The notes under the pieces: generated by a model
Seen by the model: only the letters and a program-made list of their open reading frames with translations
Database searches by the model: none
Told to the model about the DNA's origin: nothing
NCBI GenBank assembly: GCA_010015745.1
Contig: ML978263.1
Span: 1-64,000 of the forward strand
Direction: 5' to 3'
Length of the DNA: 64,000 nt
From: Setomelanomma holmii
Lineage: Eukaryota; Ascomycota; Dothideomycetes; Pleosporales; Phaeosphaeriaceae
Translations under genes and position numbers: made by a program
Part shown: positions 42,575-55,300 of the stretch, in pieces
Layout: the number at the start of each line of letters is the position of its first letter
How positions within the stretch are numbered: position 1 is the first letter of the stretch

Positions 42575-45500
42575 CTAGAACGACTCTGGTGGGCTGGGCA
42601 TGCCGTGCGCACTGCCATCCTCTTTCTCCGGGTCCAACACCCCAGAGTTCTCTTTCTGCGATGGCTCAAGCTTGAGTTTGCCGATAGGCTTACCTAGTCC
42701 TCGTATAAGATTGCCATCGCCATTGTCGTCCTTTTCTTCGTCTAGCTTGCGCTTCTTACGAGCCATTTGTTGCTGTTCGCGCAGAGGACGCTTGCGCGGG
42801 CTCGAGATCTTGCCTGTAGGAGGCAGACGAGGCTTAGGGAAGCGCTGTTTCGGAGGAAGATCGTCATCCTCGATAAGAGGCTGGCTCTCGTTATCATGCA
42901 ATTTCTTGAATAGCCAGCTTTGCACGAGGCCGATTTGACTCTCGACGCTCTGGATGGTGACAGGCTCAAACTTGGGCGGCTCAGGCATGACGACACCCGT
43001 GGTGGCGGCGTTACTGTCGTCAAAGTCAGCTTTGTCATGTCTGAAGCGAATTTCGTTACGAACTTGTTGTCTTGCCTGGCATAAGCATTGTGAACCCTGT
43101 TCTGCAGCAAATGCAAGGGCACGCTGAACGTGAGGCCGAATTCTCTGTCCAAGCCAAGTTCCTTGAAGCCAAAGAAGTCCTCCCCAATGTCTTCAGCAAA
43201 GTCGCCACCAACGAATTGCTCACTACCATCATTGAAAGCGCCAGCTCCATCGGCACCAGCATTGTCCATGGCAGGACGAAGAAGCTCTGCATAGTATGAT
43301 CGCATACGGTCGTGCATCCCGGAGAGTTTGGTTCCAAGTCGCTCGACATCGTCCTTCACATACGTTTCCAGAGTCTCCAGATCGACACCGTTGGCGTGTA
43401 GCGAGTGCAAAACCGATTCCTCCTGGGTGAAGCGGGGGCTCCAGTTGGTTGTCTTGCCATTTGGCAGCGTGACCGGAACCTCTGACTTCATCTTGGGTGT
43501 CTCGCGATAGATTCCAAGACTGGCAACCAGATTTTGAAAGAACGTTGCTGCAACGTCCGTGACCGCGTCAAGAGCTGATGGCTGGAACTCCTCGAAGCCG
43601 GCATGATAGAAGATCTTCCCCACACTGCGCTGTAATGCGGCACGGCAGACCAAAGGTGACATTAGCGCGCCCTCTTCGGACACGACCATGGGCTCAATGT
43701 CGGTTTCCATGAACGGCTGTGGCTCGTATCGCTGAAACTGGTTCTGGTACAGCTGAGACTGGAGTTGCATCTGTTTGACGATTCCAATCTTAGCGCAGAT
43801 TTTTCTAGTGTCCTGCATGGATTGCATGTTTGCTTCCATCTTCTTGGCTAGGCCGCTGTCTGGCGTCGTGAACTGGCCCTTCGGAAAGATGCGCATGTAC
43901 TCCTCGAATTGCTGGACAACGTGCCCTTCGGCATCTTCAACCCACTGGAGGCGTTCATTGAGGTCTGGGATGGAGCAGACTGCATCGTAGTAGTCGGGAA
44001 TCTGGCGCTCGTCTTCGCCTTCGATACCTTCTGCGAGCGATTCCTTCGTTGCGACTTGAACACCATCTTTGCCGTCTGGCGCAGAAACGGGTCCGGTGGA
44101 GGACTCTTCCTCCATGGCTTGCTTGCGATGTCGGAGCCATCTGCGCATTCCAGCTTTCGTCCGTAGGATAGCAGGCTCGTCCGGTTGGAGTTTATCGTCA
44201 CGAAAGAGCCGATGCCTCTCAGCCGCTATTGTTGCTCTGTCCATCTTGGTCACTTGTTTCCAAGTCTTGTACTCGAGGTCGTCTAGGTTAGCGTCCTCTT
44301 CCAAAGCGAAACCGTTGACAGAAGCACCAGTGCCGTCCATTTCCGACAGGTCTGCCTGACTGCCATGTGCACCGTGTCTTGATAGGCCGTTAGGACCGAG
44401 AGGGGTCAATGTGCCTGGTGGAGGTGTTGTGAAACCGTTGACACTGCCCTCCATTTCCGAATCCGCACGCATGAACTCGTTCTTCAAATTTGACACAGCG
44501 CTGTTGATTGATGGCACAGGAGGTTTCGTCTCCGGCCCTGGCGTACCTTCCAGACCTGCTGGAGGTGCCTTCCGGGCGTTATTCGAGCCCTTGCCTCCTT
44601 TGCTGGGAGCTTTTCGCCCTCGCGAAGCCATGATAGGCTCTTCTGCTCTTGTTGTTAGCATGTTCTATAGGTACTCGTGGTATTGACCTACCATCCTCGC
44701 TATCGTCGGCGCCATCGGCGTCTAGATCGCCATTGCGCGCTCTCCTCTCTTCGGCCTCGACCTCAGCACGATCGCGGATCATGATATCAGGAATGAGTGG
44801 GACGAGTTTCTCAGTCTCTTTCTTCATGTGCAGGGCCTTCTTGCGGAGGAAGTGACTGGGGTCGGCATTGTATTTTAAACAATTGGACCAGATGAGCATC
44901 AGGTCGTCCACGAACTCCTTTTTCGACTTGTACTGCAATTGCTTGAGCTTTTTCATCATCGTGCCAATGTCCATTGGGTGCTTAATGACGTTGTAATAGT
45001 CCGGTGCTTCACGCTTGTTGACACGTTGCAAGAAGGGGTGTGCATGCTCGCCAGCCTTTAGCTCCATGAGAACCTTCTCCACGCTCTCGTATAACTCTTC
45101 CTGGCCGACGCGGTCCTCGTTGGCCCATTTGCTCCGGTTCTTGCGCACTTCGCTGATTAGACTTCGCAATTGCGCGTCGGTGGCGTGTACTCTGTCGCGT
45201 TGCGCATCGATCCTAGAGATGAGATGTTTGAGGGTAAGACTCGATGCGCCGAGGTTGGTTGTGCTCAGCGTGCCTTGCTGGGGCGCAACGACAGCGCCGT
45301 TGGTAGGCGCGTTCGCAGAGGCGTCAGAAGTCTCTATCTCCACTTGTCGGTCAAGCTCGTCAAGCTTCTGCTGCTCCAGCATAGCATCTCGATCATTCTC
45401 CAGGGTATAGAATAAAGTGTGGAAGCTGCGCTTTGCTGCCTCCTCCGCGGCGTTCTTGTCCTGCTGCAGCTTCTTGCGGACATCGTCAGATGATTTGATC

Positions 45501-46060
45501 TGCTCTGACGACGGTGTGCTTGTTCGCTCAATGCCTAGTCTGTTTGACATCGACGATATGCGGAGGCTTGGCACGAGGGAGGCGGCAGCAATGCCATTAG
45601 GGGCGCTCTTAGAAAGCAGCGGGGAAGCATGTGTATCATCGTCTTCATCATCTTCATCGTCGTCGCCATAGTCGTCTTCGTCAATGGTGCGCGCGGCTTT
45701 CTTCGGTGTGACGGTCGGGCGCGCGTCATGCGCCGTCGGAGCATCATCGGACGACGGCTTCGGCCTATTATCCAGCGCATCAAATATGTCGTCGCGGAAA
45801 GAGCCCCCAAGCACCGCGTTGAGGCGCGCCTCGGTGCGCAGATAGTGCTCGTGCCAACGCGCTGCCCTGGGGTCCTCCTCGATGATGCTGTCAGCCCCCT
45901 CCCCCATGTTGTTCGCGTTGGAGCCGTTTGACATTGCCTCATCGCTCAGCGTCGCATTGGGGGTGCGCAGGCGGGTTGCGCTGGGCGGTTGGTGAAGGAA
46001 GCGGGCATGGTTTGGGCGTTCGCGGGACGATGGGCGATGCGTTGATGCAGCGAGCGACAT
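42575..46060 (-). CDS. SPT7: SAGA subunit Spt7 (bromodomain)
   Basis: Scaffold subunit of the SAGA histone acetyltransferase complex. Three exons on the minus strand: 46060-44692, 44642-43064 and 43013-42575, 1128 residues. A disordered N-terminus with an Asp/Glu tract is followed by a bromodomain (about 335-440; FLQRVNKREAPDYYNVIKHP, MDIGTMMKKL, CLKYNADPSHFL), the Spt7-typical IMIRDRAEVEAEERR, and a histone-fold region near residue 780 (LVCRAALQRSVGKIF). The C-terminus is basic (KISSPRKRPL, MARKKRKLDEE). The start at 46060 is the first ATG in frame (MSLAASTHRPSS). The 50-bp second intron uses a GTTCGT donor, needed to keep phase into VVMPEPPKFEPV. Acceptor CAG at 44643 is preferred over one three bases upstream. 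Confidence 0.92.
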
Positions 46061-47015
46061 ATCGGCGCTGCTTGTGGGGTTGGAGTGGTGAGGCTTGGCA
46101 GCGGCCTCACAGCAGGGAAGGACCGCCTTCAGGGCGACCTCCAACCTCGTGCGGAAATCGCGACGCGCTGAGCTCCAGCATATGAGCAGCCAGGCGGCAG
46201 ACGAGGGAAACGGCGATACTTTGGTGATGGAAAGTGATGGTGGAGCGCGTGCCTCGATGGCCGAAGTTGCAGCCGGCTTGCGAGGAGAGGAGGTACGTTC
46301 GAATAAGAAGAGCCCCAGCCTAACGTCGTTAGCCTCGACTGGCTGGCTTTTCTTCGGCTGCGGGCAGCCCCAGAATCACATCCCCTCAATATCAGAATGC
46401 TTTCCCCTCGAAACGCATTAGAAAACTCACTGGTCAACTTGCCTGGAGGCCTACGCAGATTTTTGATGATCTTGTATAACTTTTAGCTCCCGCTTCTACC
46501 GGTCGTTGTCGCTGTTGCAGCAAGACGCAGTCACAACCTCGCGACCGTGAGTCTCGCCTACTGTGACAAGTCTTCAAAATGACCACACCCACTTCAGCCT
46601 CAGGGACTCGAAGGATGCCAACTACTCATTTCTGTGCTGCACTTGTAGACTATGGTCATGAAAAAATCTCGCCTGTCACATTAAACTTCTCAGCGCGCAT
46701 GCACCCAAGGTGAAGATCTTGCACTGTGCAGTAGGTCGCGCATACCATTGTACTCTGCCATTTCGTCCCTCGTAGATCTTGATTTCGCTCCAGAAAGCGT
46801 ACCTGCATATTCCCCATCCCCTCTCCGCACTCGCCACGGGCTGGCGACGATCCTTCCAAGGTTGATGCTCAGGGTCTCGCACGTGATACAGGCGTTAGCA
46901 GCCGCGGTCTAGCTCCGCCATTTGGAGGAACGTTTCCACATCCAAACTGCACCAAAACTGCTGCGAAGCCCAATAATGCCAGTCATTCAATTATAGCATT
47001 ACGCCAGACTTCACA
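46061..47015. other. Divergent region SPT7-VanZ gene
   Basis: 955 bp with no supported gene. Open frames here run antisense to, or upstream of, the SPT7 leader and show no family resemblance. Confidence 0.5.
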
Positions 47016-47847
47016 ATGCGCTTTCGAAAGCCTTTCGCTGGTACGTATACGTTGCTTTTGTGGAGTTCGACGTGCGTCACAGGCTGGGCAGGCTTCAATA
47101 GAGAGCTGCCTGAGGACCCGTGGATGCGCACACCTTGAGCTGGCAAGCTTCGGTGCGCTTCGGGACTGAACAGTGGTTTCAAGTGTTTATGAAGGTACTA
47201 ACAGCTATTCATAGCTGCCTTTGCCCTCCTCCTCTTTGTCTCCGCCGCCGCCGGCTTCTCACCGCCCGACTACTCGATCCCGACGTACAAGCAGTCCGAC
47301 AAAGTGCTGCACTTCATAGCTTTCTTCCTGCTCACTCTCACTTTCTACTGGATTCTTGAAACATCACGGCGGAAGGTGCTGCAGCTCACGTTCACGGTCT
47401 GCACGCTTGGACTGGGATGTGTGAGTGAGGTTGTGCAAGGGTTGCTGCCGGTGAGTTGTGCCTATCTCCTGATCAAAGGACACTGGAGTAGAGAATCTCA
47501 TGTATGAGCAGATCCACCGCGATTTCGACTACTACGATGTCCTAGCCAATGTCATGGGCTCCATCAGCGCGCTTGCTCTTTGCAACTGGTATCACAAGCG
47601 CATGTTGGAAAGGAAACGCGCAGCCCGCGGATACGGAGCGGTTCCGGGAGACGATGATTTGGATGTCGAACTTGGCGAGAGCAGTGAGGGCCAAGAATCT
47701 GGTATTGTCAGGCCAACTGTGGAGGAGGAACTTGAGCGATGGGATGAGAACGCGGAGGACTGGGATACGACAGAGCCAGAACCCTCCAATAGCAAAGCTC
47801 AGGCGGATGGCGGAGATTTGGGAGACGGGAAGAAGCGCAACGACTGA
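47016..47847 (+). CDS. VanZ-like membrane protein
   Basis: Small polytopic membrane protein with a VanZ-type domain, 198 residues. Three exons: 47016-47040, 47215-47450 and 47512-47847. Four hydrophobic segments: residues about 7-22 (FAAFALLLFVSAAAG), about 40-58 (VLHFIAFFLLTLTFYWIL), about 64-86 (LQLTFTVCTLGLGCVSEVVQ) and about 95-112. The VanZ signature residues SDKVLHF and E-VVQGLLP...RDFD are present. A hydrophilic acidic tail of about 80 residues follows. The domain is named after a bacterial teicoplanin-resistance gene, but its biochemical role in fungi is unknown. The first intron (174 bp) is long for this genome; it contains a GTACTAAC branch site. Confidence 0.85.
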
Positions 47848-48157
47848 AGTTCTCCACATGATGAAAACGAAAATGACGAAATGTGAGAGAGTTTGAGCAA
47901 TCGATAGCGTCAGTATGGATATATTGCACACGTCGGGACCTGAAGATGGTGCAGATCGACTTGATATTCGTTACAAGCTCATAGCTAGCTCTTGGTGCTC
48001 ATTTGGCCCATCTGAGCAAGCCTGCAATCATGAATCGTCACGCTGGCCTGCCTTAACTTCCATGGATTCATGCATTTTCCAGTATGAGATTCCGTAAGAA
48101 CCATTAAACCCACACCAAGCGCCGAGATCATTCGCTCCCCAAAACCATCATCCTTGC
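47848..48157. other. Convergent 3' spacer
   Basis: 310 bp between the ends of the VanZ-like gene and the eS26 gene; no gene seen. Confidence 0.5.
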
Positions 48158-48718
48158 TTATGCGGTGGTGGTCTTGGCAGCAGCCTGGTTGGGGTTGATC
48201 TTCTTTCCATCCTTGTTGTACCTGACACGTGGGGGTGGGGCACGGTTGCGGCGACCCTCTCGGGAGCGGACACTGAGTATTTATCAGATTTGGAGCTGAC
48301 CTTTGGTATGGACACAAAACATACCGCACGATCTTTCCGTGGATGGCGCACGAGACGCAGTACTGAAGCTTCAAGTACATCTTGGGGACAGTGTACTCGG
48401 GGAAGACGGACGCATCGGAGATATCACCTGGCCGAGTTGTCAGTCTGCTGCCTCTTCCTCATTTCGGAACCAATTCGCGCTCGCAGTGCGTGTGGCTGTG
48501 GGAGACGTACGGATGGCGGCAGACTCAACCATGTTACGGATGGTGAATCTCTTGATCGCCTTGTCCTTGGGTGTGCATCGCGAGCAGTTGGAGCAGCGGA
48601 TCGGCTTGACGTGGCCGCGGCCCTTCTTGTTACGGCCGCTGTGACGATGTTAGTCCTGTGTCGCCTTCTTTCATCGTTGTTTCGCTATTTCATACTTGGA
48701 CGCTCGCTTCTTGACCAT
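48158..48718 (-). CDS. RPS26: 40S ribosomal protein eS26
   Basis: Small-subunit ribosomal protein eS26 at the mRNA exit channel. Four exons on the minus strand: 48718-48696, 48638-48511, 48427-48325 and 48272-48158, 122 residues. MVKKRAS-NGRNKKGRGHVKP is followed by the zinc-binding cysteines CSNCSRC and later CVSCAIH, then the invariant RSREGRRNRAPPPRVRY. The first exon codes seven residues plus two bases, a common design for fungal ribosomal protein genes. Introns are 57, 83 and 52 bp. The three junctions lie in phases 2, 1 and 2 and are all needed to give the universally conserved sequence. Confidence 0.97.
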
Positions 48719-49626
48719 GTTGGGCTGATTCTGGATTCGTGTAAGTTGAGATTCGTTTCTTCGTGGTTTCGAAGAGTGTACCGAAGATGTGGAATCTAAA
48801 AGTCAGCAAATTGGTGTTGTCGTGGAGAGTTGTCGTTCGTGCTGTCGTGGGTAGTGCGCACAATGCCAATTTCGCTCAGAAGCGAGGTGGTCCGTGGGTT
48901 GTATCAGGGCAGGGATCATGATGGATCTAATCTTATCGCTTGGCAGCGGCGTCTCAGCATTTACCGGTGTGTTATGGTTGAATCCATGCTACTGACCATT
49001 CGAAGACAGGTAGTACCGGAAATTCAGCCATTCTGTAATCTGAAAAAAGGCTCAAGAGGCTTGCAAAAGCGCTGCGCAATCCTGTGGCGATGTGATCTCT
49101 CTCTAAGCCCCACCAAGCCGTGATTCGTGCTGTATCCGACCATAGCAGGGCAGATATTACATAGACACAAATGTGTAGGCGTACTTTGTAGATTCCTTTG
49201 GAGTAAGTTCAAACACTGCGGACATATGGGTGACTTCCAGACTTCCGTCTCTACGAGAGCTATGAAATGCTGCATCCCGCGGGGCACTAGTCAGTCACCG
49301 CTCAAACTTGCCCACTGTTGACATCGAGCCGAAGCACTTGTACATTGCTGCGTTGGCATGCATGGTCGACTAAATCTTCAACTGCAAAATCAGTCGAGAA
49401 CTCCCAGGATCACCATTCTTACCCCAAGTCACGTTGAGTGTTTGCGGCTGATTCAGTCTTGTGATCATTGGCCTCGGCGCTTGCCATAGCGGACCGCGTT
49501 GTTTTCATCGACCCTGGCAACGGATCTTTCAACACCTCCGCGATCACAGCGCAAGCCATCTTTACTGGCCCCTCGCCCGCCAACCAGAACACACTTGACT
49601 GCCAGCGAAGCATTTCAAACGCCGAC
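48719..49626. other. Divergent promoter region, 0.9 kb
   Basis: Between the start codons of eS26 (minus) and the CBS-PB1 gene (plus). No gene seen. The frame of the CBS-PB1 gene stays open upstream to about 49468 but contains no ATG before 49627. Confidence 0.5.
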
Positions 49627-51797
49627 ATGTCTCATACCGGCACTATGCGTGGGACCCCAAAGCCCAAGAGTCAAGCTGGAGCCGGAGCACAGTTCACAAA
49701 CAGCCCCTCCGGCATACCACGACCAGCTCTCGACTCGCATGCCTCGCACGTCTCTCAGAATGATGGGACGTCAACACTCAGTGCCAGTAGGGCCAAGATG
49801 TCGAAAAGAGATGAGGTGGGAGCATAACGACTTTTGCCCTTGATTAAATGCTAATCATGCGATAGGCTATTCGACGGAAGATCGAGACCGACTTGAACAA
49901 GAAGAAGCACCCAGGAGGACGAGTACGACCAAGCAAGAAAGCCCCGCCTGGCACCGTCCTCGCTCTGAAGCCCAGTCCTGCCCTTCAGATCAAGCCGTCC
50001 ACGACTGTCGCCGAGGCAGCACAGCTCATGGCAGCCAAACGGGAAGACTGCGTACTGGTCACAGACGATGACGATCGAATTGCTGGTATCTTCACAGCGA
50101 AGGACTTGGCTTTCAGAGTTGTCGGAGCTGGCATCAAGGCGCGGGATGTAACAATTGAGGAGATTATGACCAAGAACCCTCTGTGTGCAAAGACCGACAC
50201 CAGCGCGACCGATGCCTTGGATCTCATGGTCAGGAAAGGGTTCCGCCACTTACCGGTCATGGACGAGAACCATGACATCTCAGGTATTTTGGATATCACA
50301 AAGTGCTTTTACGACGCCATGGAGAAACTGGAGCGCGCGTACAGCTCGTCACGGAAGCTATACGATGCACTGGAAGGTGTTCAGGCCGAACTTGGCTCGA
50401 GCCAGCCGCAACAGATCATTCAGTATGTTGAGGCTATTCGCCAGAAGATGTCCGGTCCGACCCTTGAGTCTGTCCTGACAGGGCTACCACCAACGACGGT
50501 CTCTGTACGCACTTCGGTCAAAGAGGCTGCATCGCTCATGAAGGAAAACCACACTACCGCAGTATTGGTTCAGGACCAGGGGCAAATCACGGGAATCTTC
50601 ACCAGTAAAGATGTGGTTCTTCGCGTTATCGCTGCTGGTCTCGACCCTGCTACTTGCAGTGTTGTCCGTGTTATGACCCCTCATCCCGACTTTGCGCCTA
50701 TGGACATGAGCATACAGTCAGCTCTCCGCAAAATGCACGGTATGTTCGACGATGTCAAAGTTGCAAAGATCATGAATGAGCTAATGTTTGAAAAGACGGA
50801 CACTATCTCAATCTGCCCGTCATGAGTGACGCGGGTGAGATTGTTGGCATGGTAGATGTGCTCAAGCTGACCTATGCTACACTCGACCAGGTATGTCTTC
50901 TATGCCACAGATTAGACTTGGACCAATGGTTGACATCCCAAGATCAACAACATCAGCACCACGGACAGCGAAGGGCCGGCTTGGAACAAATTCTGGCTGT
51001 CCTTGGAAGCAGAGACTGAGTCAATGATGTCTGGAGAGGGTGGTAGCCGGATACCTGGCACACCCGACCATCGATCCATGATGTCTCACGACAACCGCCC
51101 AGGTATCCATGATCGTGGAGACAGCGTACTTCCGAATGAGTCTGCATCGCATCACGGAGAATCGCCACTACAATCCGCTCTTGGTCACTCGCCTCACACT
51201 CCGCTGGAAGACCTGCCCTTTCCCTTCAAGTTCAAGGCGCCCAGTGGACGTGTTCACCGTTTGCAGGTCACCACATCTGCTGGCATTGAGGAACTCATTT
51301 CGAACGTGGCTAGCAAGCTTGGTTCCGAGGTCGAGTCTATAGGAGGGACTCCAACATTCGAGGACAGCAGGATCTCAAAGGCCGGCTTTGCCTTGAGCTA
51401 TTTGGACAACGAAGGTGATACCGTCTCAATCACCACGAACGATGATTTAATCGAAGCAATTGGCCTGTCACGCCTTGCCCATCGCGAGAAGGTGGATCTC
51501 TTCGTGCACGACCCGGAGAAACCACCAATGGCCGCTGAAGTGAATCCACAGCCCGCACTCGCGAAGCCTGTCACCCCGCCGGAATCTGTGCTTCGTGAGC
51601 GCAAGAAGTTTTTCGATGACGATGAAGAGGAGGAAGCTCGTCCAAAGTCAAAGAGTCGAAACCAGCCAGTGCCTTTTGCGCAGCAACCTGAAATCATCCA
51701 AGGTGTACCCAACGACCTTCTTCTCCCAGGTGCTATCGGCCTCCTCGCTGTGGTTATCGTCGGCGTTTTTGTCCTCGGACGCGCCACCAGCAGGTAA
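49627..51797 (+). CDS. CBS-PB1 protein with C-terminal membrane anchor
   Basis: Protein of 670 residues in four exons: 49627-49815, 49866-50739, 50796-50890 and 50943-51797. A basic disordered N-terminus is followed by two pairs of CBS repeats (VLVTDDDDRIAGIFTAKDLAFRVV and GFRHLPVMDENHDISGILD; VLVQDQGQITGIFTSKDVVLRVI and, after splicing, MHDGHYLNLPVM), a PB1 domain (about 440-540; FKFKAPSGRVHRLQV ... DEEGD-like SYLDNEGDTVSI), an acidic linker and a single terminal membrane helix (PGAIGLLAVVIVGVFVL) with a short RATSR tail, that is, a tail anchor. CBS pairs usually bind adenine nucleotides and PB1 mediates protein pairing; the fungal family is conserved but its role is not well defined. Confidence 0.93.
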
Positions 51798-52318
51798 TTT
51801 GGAGGCTAACTAGTAATCTTTTTGCTTGGAGGTGTCTTCTGGTGCTTCATTGTCAGGATTAGCAGTATTATATCCATAGATCTTCCTTCGGGAGATTGTG
51901 CTTTGTCGCTAGCAGTAGCTTCATAATGAATCCAAGATTGATACCGTTCAAAAGTAAGAGTTCTTTGAAACAAGTGCGGATGCATAAGACACTGAGATGA
52001 TGGTGTCAAACGCAAGCGCTGAGCCACTAGTTCAGTTGAAAGCCAATCGCCGCGGGGGAGGCTCCATTCACAACAGCGCTGCCAAAACCCCACCAAAACA
52101 CAACGGCCTTATTTTTTTCTCCCCAGCAACACCGCGCCAGACACGCACCTGCAGCCACTCGAGCTAGACACAAGTGTCTCAACCGACTCCGCATCCACAT
52201 CTCGCGCGACACATTTCTCGTGACTCCACCAATCCGCGGACTCAGCCCTTACTGCGAACAACTCTCCCACCGCTCTACGGGGCCACTGCCCGAACACCAC
52301 CACGCGTCTTCTGCCACC
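51798..52318. other. Intergenic, promoter of importin beta-3
   Basis: 521 bp with no gene. The importin start codon lies in the context CCACCATG, a close match to the fungal initiation consensus. Confidence 0.5.
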
Positions 52319-55300
52319 ATGTCTGTTCTACCAGCAGAGGTGCACACCGCCCTTGCGGGCCTGCTGCAAGGTCTGCAGTCACCAGATAACGTACAGCGAT
52401 CGAATGCAGAGCAACAGCTGAACGAGGAATGGGTTGCCCAGAGGCCTGATGTGCTCTTGATGGGCTTGTCAGAGCAGATTGAGCTCGCCCAGGACACTTC
52501 GGTAGGCACGAAAAGTACTCTGAACACTTTCATGGAGCTCACACACCACTAGACACGAACATTTGCCGCTGTCCTCTTCAGGCGCCAGTCCTCGAAACCG
52601 CGAAAGGCCGCCAATGGCCAGACCGCCGACCTCTTCCTGACCCTTCAACCAGCCGAACGCGAAGCTATACGCGCCAAGTTGCTTTCCTGCCTCGCCAAAG
52701 AGACGGACAACTCGGTGCGGAGCAAGGTCGGAGACGCAGTTGCTGAGCTAGCGCGGCAACATACGGATGAAGGTATGGAGGAGCATGCAGCGGGAAGTTG
52801 AACACGCGCTGATCAGCACAGGTGTCGCGTGGCCAGAATTACTGGGCGCGCTCTTCCAAGCCAGCCAGTCGCAAGATCCAGCGCAGCGTGAAAATGCGTT
52901 TAGGATATTTTCAACAACACCTCAGATCATTGAGAAGCAGCATGAGGATGTGGTCGTCACCGCCTTCAAGGGCGGATTTGCGGACAGCGAGACTTCCGTG
53001 CGTATCTCAGCTCTATTTGAATGCTCACCAGCTTACAGTGTGCTCAGGTACGGATTGCAGCCGTTGAGGCATTTGCGTCTTTCTTCCGCTCCATCACAAA
53101 GAAGACGCAGTCCAATTACTTTACGCTGATCCCCGAGATCCTGAACATTCTTCCCCCAATCAAAGACTCTGGCGATGCCGAACTTCTTACCAAGGCCCTG
53201 ATCTCGCTCATCGATCTGGCGGAGGTTGCGCCCAAGATGTTCAAGCCTCTTTTCAACAGCCTCGTACAATTCAGCATCTCCGTGATTCAAGACAAGGAGC
53301 TCGGGGAGACCGCACGCCAAAACGCGCTCGAACTCATGGCCACTTTTGCAGACAATGCACCTCAGATGTGCAAAAAGGACCCAAACTTCACGAACGATAT
53401 GGTCACCCAATGTTTGTCGCTCATGACTGACGTTGGCGCTGACGATGATGATGCTGAGGAGTGGAACGTTTCGGAAGATTTGGACGAGGAAAGCGACTCC
53501 AACCACGTCGCAGGAGAGCAGTGCATGGATCGCTTGGCCAACAAGCTGGGTGGGCAGGCCATTCTACCTCCCACCTTTAACTGGCTCCCTCGCATGATGA
53601 CTTCTTCAGCATGGCGGGATAGACACGCTGCACTTATGGCCATCTCAGCTATTTCTGAAGGGTGCCGTGAGTTGATGGTTGGAGAACTCGACAAGGTCTT
53701 GGATCTTGTTCTGCCTGCTCTGCGAGACCCACACCCACGTGTGCGATGGGCTGGTTGCAATGCCGTTGGTCAAATGAGCACCGACTTCGCCGGGACGATG
53801 CAGGAGAAGTATCACCAGGTTGTCCTACCGAGCATCATCCCCGTTTTGGAGTCCGCAGAGCCTCGTGTGCAGGCGCATGCAGCCGCGGCGCTTGTCAACT
53901 TCTGCGAGGAGGCAGAGAAGACCATCCTCGAGCCATATCTGGATCAGTTGCTGAACCACCTGCTCATGCTCCTACAGAGCCCAAAGCGATTCGTCCAAGA
54001 GCAGGCTCTTTCAACCATCGCCACAGTCGCAGACTCCGCCGAAGCTGCGTTCTCGACATATTACGATACTCTGATGCCTTTGCTTTTCAACGTACTGCAG
54101 GAGGAACAATCAAAGGAGTACCGATTGTTGCGCGCAAAGGCCATGGAATGTGCTACGCTGATCGCACTCGCCGTTGGCAAAGAACGCATGGGCCAGGACG
54201 CTTTGAACCTGGTGCAATTGCTTGGTCGAATCCAAAACAGCGTATCAGATGCCGATGATCCGCAAGCCTCATACCTCCTTCACTGCTGGGGCCGTATGTG
54301 CCGAGTCCTGGGTCGCGAATTCGTGCCTTTCCTTGCTGGCGTGATTCCACCCTTGACCGAACTCGCCGGGGCTAAGGCTGACATTCAGCTGCTCGATGAT
54401 GAGGACCAAGTGGCACAAATACAAGATGAGGAAGGCTGGGAACTCGTTCCCTTGAAGGGCAAGGTCATCGGCATCAAGACGAGCATCCTGGACGACAAGC
54501 ACATGGCTATCGAGCTCATCGTTATCTACGCCCAGGTCCTCGAGGACGCTTTCGAACCTTACGTTAATGACATCATGGACAGGATCGCTCTGCCAGGCCT
54601 GGCATTCTTCTTCCACGACCCTGTCCGTGTCGCATCGGCGAAGTGCGTGCCTGCGTTGCTTAATGCCTACAAGAAGGCCCATGGCCCAGAGTCAACCCAA
54701 CTTGGGCAGCTTTGGGAGCGCACTGTTGAGCGTGTTCTTGAGGTACTTAGCACGGAGCCTGCAATCGACACTCTTGCCGAGATGTACCAGTGCTTCTACG
54801 AATGCTTAGAATGCATTGGCCGCAACTGCTTGACTAGCACACATATGGCGACTTTCATCGAGTCCGCCAAGAGTGTCCTGCAAGACTACCAAGAGCGTGT
54901 CAAGGAGCGCCTCGAAGAACAGGCTGAAAACGACGATGGGGAAGAAGCTTCTGAGGAGATGCTGTTCGCTATCGAGGATGACCAGAACCTTCTCTCCGAT
55001 ATGAACAAGGCCTTCCACACTATCTTCAAGAACATGGGCACTGCTTTCCTACCACACTGGGAACAGTTGATGGACTTCTACACGATGGCTGTTGTGAACA
55101 AGGATCCAACTCAGCGTCAATGGGCCATCTGCATCTTCGACGATGTGCTTGAATTCTGCGGCCCTGAGTCGTGGAAGTACAATGAGAGGATCATACAACC
55201 GCTCATTGATGGCATGCAGGACGATGTGCCTGCCAACCGACAAGCGGCAGTCTACGGTGTTGGTGTCGCAGCACACAAGGGTGGAGAGGCCTGGTCAGAT

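Noticed and set aside
48428..48510. Intronic snoRNA in the 83-bp eS26 intron
   Set aside because: No C box (TGATGA) with a matching D box was found; CTGAC there is the branch site.
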